Translations under genes and position numbers: made by a program
Notes under the pieces: model-generated
The model's input: the letters and a program-made list of their open reading frames with translations, nothing else
What the model was told of the DNA's origin: nothing
The model's database searches: none
From: Chondrosia reniformis
Lineage: Eukaryota; Porifera; Demospongiae; Chondrillida; Chondrillidae
DNA: 64,000 nucleotides
Assembly (NCBI GenBank): GCA_947172415.1
Contig: OX359202.1
Location: forward strand, 2,888,001 to 2,952,000
Direction of reading: 5' to 3'
Shown here: in pieces, positions 33,494 to 44,295 of the stretch
Numbering within the stretch: position 1 is the first letter of the stretch
Layout: each line of letters opens with the position of its first letter

Positions 33494-33925
33494 TTAAGGA
33501 ATATCTTCACCACTGGGTAAACGAGGGAGCTCTGAAATGACACAGTCAACATTAGAGGGAAAGTTGATTACCTGGCCTCTAACAGCCCTTTGTCCACCCC
33601 TTGGCAAAACGACCATTTTCATGAAAACAGTAGCCTTTGAAATCAAACGCTGCTCTAATGTGTTTAGTCCAATGAACACTGAAGGGACCTCTGGTACTTT
33701 CATTTTATTAAACTGTGATCCTGCTGGAATTTTCTTTCTTTCCATAGCACTCATGCACTTGTTACACAACCAAACATTTTCTATACTTTCTTGAACTGAT
33801 TCATTCACCACAGCAAGTAGATCATTTGCCACATCGCAGCTGTACAGGGCACCCAACTGCTCATAGCACGACCTTTCACATGACAAACACTTATGAGTCG
33901 GCCCCTTAAGAATTGCTTTTTCAAA
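33494..33925 (-). pseudogene. Zinc/DUF6570-like region, copy D
   Basis: 130-aa frame, one visible substitution from copy C (ESIEN for ESIES), with CERSC and CNKCM cysteines. Ends at the TAA shared with copy C. Confidence 0.72.
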
Positions 33926-33926
33926 T

Positions 33927-34211
33927 TTATGTAAGTTTTTTCAACTTTAAACCTTGTTTTGATGGTATTGAAATCTCAAGTCTTGGTACTTGCACAGCAG
34001 ATGCAGTAACAACACCAGACTCAATTACACTTCCACCCACTTCCATGTCCACCTCTTCAGACTTTTGGCTGATAAGATTTTCCTTACCAGTATCATCCAT
34101 GACTGAATCATCACTTTGGGTTAAATCTCTTTGAACTTCCTTCAAACTGTCACTCGCCAACCCATCAGTGGATTCGTAAATTGAACTAACGCTAGTGGAA
34201 CATGTCAACAC
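33927..34211 (-). pseudogene. Acidic linker region, copy D
   Basis: Identical 94-aa frame to 27420-27704. The segment 34083-34192 is the downstream member of a 110-bp direct repeat. Confidence 0.5.
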
Positions 34212-34574
34212 CTCCGCAAATTTTCAAAAAAACTCACTAAGTAAGACTCTTTTTTAATTTATTCTATTTTACTTTAGAAACATCGTATCGTTAAACAAAT
34301 TATATAGAATTGAAGCGCTATTCTTTCTTAATATTTTGGCTACAACAGCGTCACGATTGCAGGCTTAAAGGAGAAGGGAAGCGGCCGTAAGTGATAGGTG
34401 CCAAATCGGCAAAAACGTTTTACCAGACAGTGGAAAATACGAAAATAGAATAAATGGTGACACCAATCTATGAAGGATAATGATATCTAACGATTGTATG
34501 TATACTCCTTTTAAATTCCCTTTAGTTTTTGAATTATAATCGAAAACGTGTTTTCTTACCTTAATCGGGCGCCT

Positions 34575-34790
34575 CTAGTACTTACCAGTATCATCCATGA
34601 CTGAATCATCACTTTGGGTTGATTCTCTTTGAACTTCCTTCAAACTGTCACTCGCCAACCCATTAGTGGAGTCGTAAATTGAACTAATGCGGGTCACATT
34701 TACCTTGGTATTTGAAATAATGCTAGTACATGGCACACTACTGGTTATTTCTCCTTCTGAGTTACGTTTTTGCCTCCTCCATGCTTGCAT
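34575..34790 (-). pseudogene. Duplicated linker exon upstream, copy D
   Basis: 71-aa frame (MQAWRRQKRNSEGEITSSV to DDSVMDDTGKY). Segment 34581-34690 repeats 34083-34192 with about five changes, including N for D in STNGL. It ends ACTG|GTAAGTACT, a strong donor-like site. About 390 bp separate the two members (mirror of about 27054-27440). Confidence 0.55.
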
Positions 34791-34886
34791 TCTTAATCTT
34801 GCTTGCTCTTTTTCTCTCTCCAGTCTTAGAGTATTTTTTGTTTAGATTCATTAATCAATCTTGTTTCTTAAATTTGTTACTGCTGC

Positions 34887-35382
34887 TCAGTCTTGACTCC
34901 TGGTTTTAGTCGATTCAGACTGCAACCTCTTCCTCTGATTTTCAGAGAGGGTACCAAGTCTTGCAGCACGATCTTCATTGCTTTCTGACTGCAACCTTTT
35001 ACTCTGATTATCAGAGAGGGTGGCAAGTCTTGTTGCACGATCTTCCTTGGTTTCTGAGTACAGCCGTTTCCTGTTATTTTCAGTGAGTGCAGCAAGCCTC
35101 ACAGCACGTTGCTTCTCACTCTCATATTGCAGCCGCAGTCTCTGGTTCTCTGACATTTTTAATAATCTTATACGGTGCTCTTCAACTGTTTCAGCATCTA
35201 GCCGCTTTCTCTGACATGCTGACAGCATGGCCAGTGTGGAAGATTTCTTTATTGCACTGTCCATGTATTCTTGACTGTCAATTCCAGTTTGGTCCATAAC
35301 TGGATTAACAGCTGATGTAGGCATTGGCAGTTCATCATGTATCTCATTCTGACGTGGGCCTGGGTTCAGTTCAACATCTCAC
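34887..35382 (-). pseudogene. 23-aa repeat protein with 2A octapeptide, copy D
   Basis: Frame MPTSAVNPVMDQTG followed by five 23-residue LSENQxKRLQSE repeats, matching 25580-26010. The 2A octapeptide codons are intact just upstream, but a 90-bp deletion removes the preceding hydrophobic stretch and puts TGA directly before DVELNPGP. Frame is lost near 34900. Confidence 0.65.
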
Positions 35383-35649
35383 CTGAACCATTGTCTTCGT
35401 TGATGGATGCACATATTCTTGTGCAATACAAAAACCAAATGATAATGCTTCATTGGAATGTCATGTTACTCCAAGGAATTAGTTGTAAAATGATCATGGC
35501 GAGGCTCATATGTTACTGACATGAGGATTGTGAAGCCATCAAGGTTCATTTCATTCAGGTCAGTGTACATTTTTATTTCATGCATCATACTGTAGGTAGA
35601 AGTACATATTTCAGATTGCCAAACACAAGACAATCCATTCCAGATACAG

Positions 35650-35795
35650 TGTGAGTGACCCCAGAATGAGGATGCAGTAGGGTCCAGGACCCCAGTCAGA
35701 GGGTGAGTAACCCCAGCCACCGGGTTATTGACCCCAGCCACAGGGTGAGCAACCCCAGCCACAGGGTAATTGACCCCAGCCACGGGGTGATTTAC
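35650..35795 (-). repeat. 21-bp minisatellite, shorter mirror copy
   Basis: Fewer units than 24945-25165; otherwise the same GTGGCTGGGGT core. The units lost are internal, as expected from slippage. Confidence 0.85.
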
Positions 35796-36102
35796 TTTGA
35801 CTCAAGAAACAGAGCCAAGAAATGACAGACTGAGTGTAGTTATGTTTGTAGATAGTGCCTATCATGACAGTCTGTTCATGTGAGATGTATGTAAATGGAG
35901 TGGTGTTAGAGTGCATACATACTATGTATTGTTCATGTTTCAGACATCTGTAGCCTGGAATAAAGAATAGAAAGGCAGCTAATATATATACAAAAGAACA
36001 CCCAGTAACACAGCATAGAAAAACTTTACGTACAAATACAATTGTTTGCATGTGAAAAAATTATTGAGATTTTTGAAAATTTGGCCTCTAAACACATTAG
36101 CC

Positions 36103-36111
36103 CTTTTTATA
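36103..36111 (-). promoter_or_regulatory. TATA box of Helitron-1, mirror copy
   Basis: Reverse complement of the TATAAAAAG at 24629, same spacing. The downstream donor is changed to GTAAAG, so splicing of this copy may fail. Confidence 0.55.
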
Positions 36112-37354
36112 TGCATTCGATCTTGTCTATCAAGATTAGCGCCACCCCTTGAGTAGCTAGCTGCCCCACCCACCACCTCTAGACAACTGCCCCACCCACA
36201 GTCTTCTAGAATCACATGAAGGCACAATTCTGAACTAATAATAACTATTATATAGTAAACAGAAGTGATGATTTTGACTTACTCAAAAATGGCCACTTCA
36301 ACATTATTGCCGCTGTCGCTGATTCTTCCACAAACACGTTCAGTATCAACGCTTGAAGAAGTGATTCGTTGCGACGCGCTTGAAGTTAGTGTTGTCGATT
36401 TTAATAAATACAGCAATTAAATAGTGCAATAGAAATTCGGGCGCCCAGTTATTTCCTCGCATAATTATCAATAAAACTCACACATACAATATTGTCACTT
36501 TACGGAATCACTGATGGCTTAGTTGGCTTGTGTTCTGTGCAGCCTTTCTTACTGTTTTTTCCATGTTCACTGTTCTGGGATGATTCCTGGTGCCTGACAT
36601 AATTATGGATATCATGTAATATGGCTAAAAATCAAAAGAAGGCCTTCAGAGCGCAAAAGACTAGTGTATTCATTTGGCAGGCGCCGTCGGTATCTTTGCC
36701 GTGCGCTTCTTATGACTGCTAAGGATGATTATCAATAGATGATACAAACATTACAGTGTTTATTATAAACAGTTTATTAACAAATACTGTCATGTTTGTA
36801 AACACGGAAATCTAATTTAAGTTAGAAGTAAACTTACAGCCTAAATGTACTGTAAGACTTTAGTAGAGATGTAGGTTCTACAACTTTGGCTTCAGGGGAG
36901 GTGAAAAAGATGCAACTCTTCAAAAGCAATGTGAGTAGACGGAGTAAGGGTTCAACGGTAAACAACATGCACTTGAATGTATAATATATATAAAAAAATT
37001 AATAGTTTTTCTCTTTTTTTCCTTTATACGTTCCATTCAATAAATGTTTCTGAAGGCGGGAACATTTTCTTTCAGTAGAACTATAAACATATATATGCAT
37101 TGTTTATGTAATTAATTATTCATTATTTAACCTGATTCGGGAAAATAAAAGATTGTCAAGACGATTAACCAATATTAATTTTAAGGTTGTTTAATGTCTA
37201 ATCAACTCTCATTCACGAGCATGAGATCAATCCATTGTAGGACTTTTTATGTCACATGCGATTAAAAAAGGGTTGAGTAAAGACGATGATCGATTACACA
37301 ATTTGTACAATGAGAAAAGTTACAGTTGTAGTGCTATAAGTACAGACAACATCA
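36112..37354 (-). other. Helitron-1 5' non-coding sequence, copy D
   Basis: Mirror of 23401-24628. Nothing recognised in it on either strand. Confidence 0.6.
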
Positions 37355-38215
37355 GACACAGGTAGAACACCTCTGCTCTGCTACACTTGTACAACCTTAG
37401 ACACATGTAGAACACTTCTGTCAAGCTACACTCATACAACTTAGATAGACTTAAACTCCCCAGCAAAGTTAGCTACACTCATAACCTTTAGACACACTTA
37501 GAACTCCTCTTCTAAGCTACACTCACACAATTCTGGACGCGCGTGTAGAACCCCTCTGCTAAGCTATACTCGAACAACTTTAGACAGACTTAGAACGCCT
37601 CTGTCAAGTTACACTCGAACAACTTTAGACACACTTAGAACGCCTCTGTCAAGTCACACTCGAACAATTTAGACACACGTAGAACCCCTCTGCTAAGTTA
37701 TACAATCGAACAACTTTAGACAGACTTAGAACGCCTCTGCTAAGCTACACTCGAACAACCTTAGACACACTTAGAACCCCTCTGCTAAGCTATACACTCG
37801 AACAACTTCAGACAGACTTAAAACGCCCCTGTCAAGCTACACTCATACAACTTTATAGATACACTAAGAACGCCTCTTTCCAGCTACACGTATACAACTC
37901 TAGACACACGTACGTAGAACGCCTCTGCTAAGTACAACTTTAGACACACGTAGAACGCCTCTGCTAAGCTACACTTGTACAAACTTAGACACACGAAGAA
38001 CACTTCTGTCAAACTACACCCATGCAACTTTAGATACACTTACAACGCCTCTGTCAGGCTCTACTAAGCTATACTCGTACAACTGTAAACACAGGTAGAA
38101 CGCCTGTGCTAAGCTACACTCGTACAACTCTCAGACATACGTGGAATAGCTCTACCAAGCTGCATTCGTTCAAATTTAGACACACATAGAACGTCTTTCT
38201 TTAAAATGTTTACAA
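37355..38215 (-). repeat. 45-bp minisatellite, copy D
   Basis: Mirror of 22490-23400, unit for unit with scattered changes. Confidence 0.88.
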
Positions 38216-38452
38216 AATCAGTCCTACGGGCTGTACAGGTAGAATTACAAAAACAACTTAGCACTGACAGAGGTTACACAGATCGTAGACATTAGAACGT
38301 CTTTCTAGACTGACATAGGCCTATTATTACAGTATTTACTTAAATCAAAAGAGGATTCATAGATATTGACCAAACTTACTTGTCTTTCTTCATTGCGCTT
38401 CTAACTGAAAGTACTTGGACCCTTCGTTGGACTTCAATATGGTTATCTACTG

Positions 38453-38725
38453 GTATTCCAAACGATTTTGGAAGCTTAAGCGTCCTGAACATGATAGAAA
38501 AGCTTCAGCTTCATTAAGTCCGCCATTTGCAAAAACGATGTGTTGACGTATAAATTAGGTGTTACAATAGTTTTGTATGAACACGTATTATACATATAAC
38601 GACGTATAAAATAAGTGTTATAATAGTTGCATATTAATTCGTATTATATATATAAATCCATAACACGAAGCCATACATAAATTGCGTTATGAAAACAATA
38701 TAGGAGGCTGCCTATGGCAGCCCCT
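38453..38725 (-). repeat. Terminal module M at the Helitron-1 5' side, copy D
   Basis: Inverse of 21969-22262, including the CCTATGGCAGCCCCT cap at 38711-38725. Confidence 0.82.
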
Positions 38726-39352
38726 AGTAATACCTACAACTAGTACATACAATTAGTATATGCAACTAGTACATAAAGCTAGCACATACAAGTAGTAAAT
38801 ACAACTAGTACATACAACTTCTACATACAAGTAGTACATATAACTAGAGCATACACATATAACTAGTGCATATAAATAGTATATATAACTAGTATATATA
38901 AATAGTACATAAAACTAGTACATACAACTTGTACATATAAATAGTATATACAACCAGTACATACAACTAGTACATACAACCAGTACATACAACTAGTACA
39001 TACAACTAGTACCTACAACTAGTACATACAAGTAGTACATATAACTAGTTCATACAACTAGTACATACAACTAGTACATACAACTAGTACATATAACCAG
39101 TACATACACTAGTCCATACAACCAGAACATATGACTAGAACAAACAACCAGTGCATACAAATAGTACATGTAACTGGTTCATTATGACTAGTGTTTACAA
39201 CAAAAACATACAACAAATACGTACACCAAGTACATATAACTAGTTCATATAACTAGTTCATACAACTAGTACGTATAACTATTACCTACAACTTGTACAT
39301 TAAACTAGTACAGATAACTAGGACATGCACATATAACTTGTACATATAAATA
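38726..39352 (-). repeat. 13-bp satellite array, minus orientation
   Basis: Units read GTACATACAACTA. This is the outer end of the right palindrome arm, matching about 21245-21968 inverted. At 39353 the array flips to plus orientation, which marks the palindrome edge. Confidence 0.9.
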
Positions 39353-39404
39353 GTAGGTGTATGTACTAGTTTTTGGTCCTAAGTGTATGTACAAGTTGTA
39401 TTAA

Positions 39405-40165
39405 CCCTTTAATGACCGTTGACGATATACATCGTCATGATAATTATGTGCAGCCGATAACCGTTGACGATATACATCGTCATAGTTAGGCGGCAGGCTT
39501 TCCCGGTGAATTATTAGCATATGCGTGGCCAAAGTAAACTCTAACAGGTGTTAAGTGGTCGTCAGACAGTTGCACTTTACGATTAGTGCACACAGGTGGC
39601 AGGAACCTTCCCTCCGTGGCGAAAAAAGCCTACGAATTAACCGTATACGTACCGTGTGAGTGAAGAGAACTGACCAGGCTCTGAATGCGACCGCATAGGG
39701 TTAGGGTTAGGGTGAGTGCCTGGTCCATTCTCTTCACTTGATTCGAAAGGCTAAACTTGACGAAAATCCACTTCCTCAGTCGTAAAAACAACCTTACCTT
39801 ACACGTAGCACTTACGTACATCACGTGGCCTTCGCAAAAGTCAGTCATAAGGATTCAGCCAAGGATTCATAGAAGATCAAGATAAAGAAAAAGACAAAGA
39901 CTCCCAGGATCACTGATGAAGGGTGGAATTCCCAGAAACGGCTGTCTGACCCAGTGGAGAAGAAGATGAAAGAAGGGAGAAGAAGGAAGAAAAGACTACT
40001 GTATCTTCATCTAAAGCTCTCTCTAAAGCTCTCTAAAGCTCTCTTTAGGTTTAGTTCCCTTATAGGCTCTTTTTACAGAATAGGCATATAGCATGTAGGA
40101 AAATGGTATCTTAGATTTTTCATAAGGTATAGGGCCACCCACGCAATAAGTTGGCGCGGAAAGGG
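39405..40165. mobile_element. piggyBac-like MITE with nested insertion
   Basis: TTAA at 39401-39404 and 40166-40169; ends CCCTTTAATGACCG and GGCGCGGAAAGGG. About 95 percent like 10066-10549 by eye, enlarged by a nested retroposon. The unfilled satellite site is visible near 20930. Telomere-like TAGGGTTAGGGTTAGGG lies near 39696. Confidence 0.88.
39853..40119 (+). mobile_element. Short retroposon-like repeat (short form 1) nested in the MITE
   Basis: Flanked by TCATAAGG at 39845-39852 and 40120-40127, an 8-bp target duplication confirmed by the empty MITE at 10504-10512. The body has CACTGATGAAGGGTGGAATT and ends CTTAGATTTT. It has no inverted ends and no ORF. Related copies are at 47970-48208 and inside 52133-52960. 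Confidence 0.75.
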
Positions 40166-40169
40166 TTAA

Positions 40170-40825
40170 CTAGATGTATGTACTACCTGTGTGTACTAGT
40201 TTTATGTACTAATTATATATACTATATGGATGCACTATTCATATGTACTATTTATATATTTATGTACTAATTATATGTAGTAGGTGTGAACTAGTTATAG
40301 GTCCTAGTTTTATGTACTCGTTCTATGTACTACTAGTTGTATGAACTACTAGTATGTACTATGTTTATGTACTATTTATATGTACTAGTTATATTTTCAT
40401 ATATTAGTTATATGTGGTAGATGTGTGAACTAGTTATATGTACTAGTTGCAAGTACTAGTTGTATGTACCAGTTGTATGTACTAGTTGTATGTATATACT
40501 AGTTGTATATACTAGTTGTATATGCTAGTTGTATGTACTATTTATAATTATTAGATAAAAGTTTATGTACTAGTTATATGTAGTAGGTGTATGTACTATT
40601 TATATGTCCTAGTTGTTTTTTCTAGTTGTGTGTAGTAGTTATGTACCAGTTGAATATACAAGTTGTACGTTCTAGTATTATGTACTCATTCTGTGAGCTA
40701 GTTGTATATACTAGTTTCTAGTTTTATGTACTAGTTGTATGTGCTAGTTTTATGTACTAGTTTTATTTACTAATTGTATGTACTATTTATAATTTAAGGT
40801 ATGTGTATTTACTAGTTATATGTAG
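40170..40825 (+). repeat. 13-bp satellite array, plus orientation
   Basis: No gene. Left end of a 3-4 kb inverted repeat whose other arm lies at about 49060-51520. Confidence 0.9.
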
Positions 40826-40830
40826 TAGGT

Positions 40831-41817
40831 ATGAAAAATAAAAAAAATGGCGGTAACACAGCAGTCGACAGCTCTTGCGTTTGATGGTTTCTATGGCGAG
40901 CTAGCCCGGCTAGGGCTCCCCCTTCCTTTGGTGGCAAGCCTAAAGTTGAACAACCTCACGCTTGAGAGCGCTATGTGGAATGTGAGATGTTCCGCAACGG
41001 GTTTCTCGGTGAGCCTTTTCTGGCCATCTAGAGGTGCGAAGAAGAAACGGCGCCCCAGGAGACGTAGGCAGACCACCCAGGCTAAGTCCAGCCAAAGCAT
41101 AGCCAAGCCTGAACACAGTGGGGAGAGGGATTCAGCGCACAACTGTTCTGTGGGTGTTCGGCCTGTGCAGAACGATCCCCTGGCCACTCCTGATGGTGCC
41201 CCTTCTATCCCAGTGCCGGCTCTTCCACCCGACACGCCATCAGTCAGTAGAGCGGTTGATAACGTTCTAAACGTGTCAGAAGGCTATGATGAAGAGCTGG
41301 CGATGTTGGACAAGGTAGTCCAAGTTGGTAGCACTGTGTGTTCTCAGGCTGAGTTTGAGCTGAGGGACACTGGACCAGCATTGAGGTTTAGAACCACTAG
41401 AGGAATGGCCCTAACTCCTATCAGGATGGCAAGCCTAGATGAAGTTGGTGAAGATTCCCTTATTGACGAAGAAAGTACTCGGAAGTACCTTGAATCCTGT
41501 AAGAGTGCGGAGTATGTGCGTGTGGATGGGAAGCCAGGTCTCACTATACATCGGGGACGGTGCCGTTTCTGGACACCAATTGTAGTGTCCTCAGAGGTGG
41601 TCGGAACCGAGCCCGACTAACCATTGTTTATCTGTAATGATTTTTTTGTGTGTGTTCAATTTATAAATTATAATAACAATTTAGAACCTGTGTATTATTT
41701 CATGTATATCTCTATCTTTTTGCATTGTACTTGATCCAGGACCTGCATGAAAATCCACCGATGATGTGGATGCAGCACTCCTGATGACAAATAAAAATAT
41801 CTATCTATCTATCTATC
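40831..41817 (+). mobile_element. LINE-like retroposon with 257-aa ORF and TATC tail
   Basis: Flanked by TAGGT (40826-40830 and 41818-41822). The inverted satellite arm at about 51222-51260 shows the same place without the insert. The 3' end has AATAAA-like ATAAAAATATC and (TATC)n, as found on some LINE and SINE tails. It has no reverse transcriptase, so it is non-autonomous or heavily 5'-shortened. More GC-rich than everything around it. Confidence 0.72.
40847..41620 (+). CDS. 257-aa basic/proline-rich protein of the LINE-like retroposon
   Basis: Intact frame from ATG at 40847, in a good eukaryotic start context (A at -3, G at +4), to TAA after EVVGTEPD. Residues 43-60 read SAMWNVRCSATGFSVSLFW. 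A strongly basic run KKKRRPRRRR (about 65-75) follows, then a Ser/Pro-rich low-complexity part and an acidic C-terminal half ending GRCRFWTPIVVSSE. The basic stretch suggests RNA or DNA binding, as in LINE ORF1 proteins, but I do not recognise the family. An intact frame in an otherwise decayed region suggests young age or selection during spread. Confidence 0.6.
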   Translation: MAVTQQSTALAFDGFYGELARLGLPLPLVASLKLNNLTLESAMWNVRCSATGFSVSLFWPSRGAKKKRRPRRRRQTTQAKSSQSIAKPEHSGERDSAHNCSVGVRPVQNDPLATPDGAPSIPVPALPPDTPSVSRAVDNVLNVSEGYDEELAMLDKVVQVGSTVCSQAEFELRDTGPALRFRTTRGMALTPIRMASLDEVGEDSLIDEESTRKYLESCKSAEYVRVDGKPGLTIHRGRCRFWTPIVVSSEVVGTEPD

Positions 41818-41822
41818 TAGGT

Positions 41823-43970
41823 GCATGTACTAGTTATATGTCCTAGCTATTAGTCATAGTTGTATGGACTAGTTGAATGTGCTAGTTGTATTTACTAATT
41901 GTATGTATTAGTTTTTGAGTACTATTTAGTATGCACTAGTTGTATGTACTAGTTGCATGTACTAGTTTTAAGTACTTATTATAAGAACTAGTTGTATTCA
42001 CTAGTTTTATGTACTAGTCCTAGTTATATTTAGTTGTTTTAGGTACTAGCTGTATGTAAAAGTTGTATGTAATAGTTGCATGTACTAATTGTTTGTTCTA
42101 TTTGCATTTACAGTTGTAGGTTCAAGTCCCAGTTGCATTAGGTACTGGGGAGGTGCTAGTTGTACGTACTAGATACTAATTGTATGTACTAGTTGTATGT
42201 ACTAGTTGTATGTCCTAATTGTATGTACACTTACTCTGTACTAGTTGTATGTTTATACTAGTTGTATGTATTAACTTTGTACAAGTTGTATATACTAGTT
42301 GTATGTACTAGTTTTTTGAACGAGTTGTAGGTTCTGGTACAAGTTATACTAGGAACTAGGAAGGAATTCGTTCTATATACTACTTGTTTGTTTGTTTGAA
42401 CTAGTTTTATGTTCTAATTCTTTGTACTAATTGTATGCACTAGTTGTAGGTTCAAGTCCTAGTTATATTAGGTACTAGGGAGATGATAGTTGTATGTACT
42501 AGATACTAATTGTATGTACTAGTTGTATGTACCAGTTGTGTGTAATTGTCCTATTTGTATGTACTATTTATATGTACTATATATATGTTTATGTACTAGG
42601 TATATATCCTATTTGTATGTACTAGGTGGTATGTGCTGGTTGTATGTGCTAATTGTATGTACTTGTTGTATGTACTAATACTAGTTATATTTACTAGTTG
42701 TAGGTGCTAGTTGTATGTACAAGTTGTATGTGGTAGTTGTATGTGCTAATTGTATGTTCTAGTTGTATGTACTAGTTGCATGTACTGGTTATATGTACTA
42801 GTTAATAGTTGTGTGAACTAGCTTTACGACCTAATTTTAAATACTAGTTGTATGAACTAGTTGTTTGTATATAATAGTTGAATGAATTAGTTAAATGTAC
42901 TAGTTATATTTACTATATGGATGCACTATTCATATGTACTAGTTATATATTTATGTATTATTTATATGTACTAGTTATATTTTCATGTTTTAGTTTATGT
43001 GGTAGATGTGTGTACTAGTTATATGTACTAGTTGCAAGTACTAGTTGTATGTAGTAGTTGTATGGACTAGTACTAGTTATATTTACTAGTTGTAGGTTCT
43101 AGTTATATGTACTAGTTGCAAGACTAGTTGTAGGTTCTAGTTGTATGTTCTAGTTGTATGTATATACTAGTTGTATGTACTAGCTATGTACAGGTTGTCT
43201 CTTCTAGTTGTATGTACTAATTGTATGTACAAGTGGTAGGTTCTTTTACTAGTTATACTAGTTGCTAGGAAGGTACTAGTTGTATGTAGTAGATACTAGT
43301 TGTATGTACTAGTTGTATGAACTACATGTATGTACTATTTATAATAATTAGGTAAAAGTGTGTGTCCTAGTTATATGTAGTAGGTGTATGTACTATTTAT
43401 ATATCCTAGTTGTTTTTCCTAGTTGTGTGTAGCAGTTATGTACTAGTTGAATATACAAGTTGTACGTTCTAGTATTATGTACTCATTATGTGAACTAGTT
43501 GTATATACTAGTTTCTAGTTGTATATACTAGTTGTATGTACTCGTTGTATGTACTAATTGTTTGTACTAGTTGTATTCACTAGTTTTACGTACTAGTCCT
43601 AGTTATATTTAATAGTTGTAGGTACTACCTGTTAAAAGTTGTATGTAATAGTTGTATGTACTAATTGTTTGTTCTATTTGTATGTACTAGTTGTATGTAC
43701 TAGTTATGTACCAGTTGTATGTACTAGTTGTATGTATTTACTAGTTATAAATAATAGCTATGCACTAGTTGTATATACAAGTTGGACGTTCTAGTATAAT
43801 GTACTCATTATGTGAACTAGTTGTATATACTAGTTTCTAGTTGTATGTACTAGTTGTATGTACTCGTTGTATGTACTAATTGGATGATGATTCACTAGTT
43901 TTATGCACTAGTCCTAGTTATATTTAGTAGTTGTAGGTACTACCTGTATAGAAGGTGTGACTATGACATA
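41823..43970 (+). repeat. 13-bp satellite array, plus orientation
   Basis: Part of the left arm of the inverted satellite repeat; matches about 49390-51220 reversed (for example the CCCAGTTGCATTAGGTACTG block near 42127 and its inverse near 50940). No gene. Confidence 0.92.
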
Positions 43971-44295
43971 CAACTACTTCATAAAACTATCATAAAGCGA
44001 GTACAAACAACTAGTGCATACAACTTGTACATACAATTGGTTCATATCTAGTAAATACAACTAGTACATACAACTAGTACATCAAACTAGTACATACAAT
44101 TAGTACATACAACTACCACATACAAGTTGTACATACAACTAGCACCTACAACTAGTAAATATAACTATACAGCTAGTACATAGGAGTAGTACATATACCT
44201 AGTACATAAACATATAAATAGTACATATAAATAGTACATACAACTTGTACATCCAACTAGTACATACAATTAATCACTAGTACATACAACTAATT
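43971..44295 (-). repeat. Inverted satellite segment
   Basis: The array turns to minus orientation at AGAAGGTGTGACTATGACA and back to plus near 44295. It mirrors 49060-49380. No gene. Confidence 0.82.

Larger units (their letters stand above)
30525..38452 (-). mobile_element. Helitron-1, 5' half, copy D
   Basis: Right arm of the giant palindrome, mirroring 22263-30521. It extends about 580 bp further into the helicase than copy C (to GLNVIPVG at 30525). It lacks the 830-bp segment of copy C, has lost 90 bp upstream of the 2A motif and has fewer 21-bp units. By eye the arms are nearly identical elsewhere. Confidence 0.88.

Noticed and set aside
39853-40119. hAT MITE, from the 8-bp duplication
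   Set aside because: There are no terminal inverted repeats, and another copy shows no 8-bp duplication.
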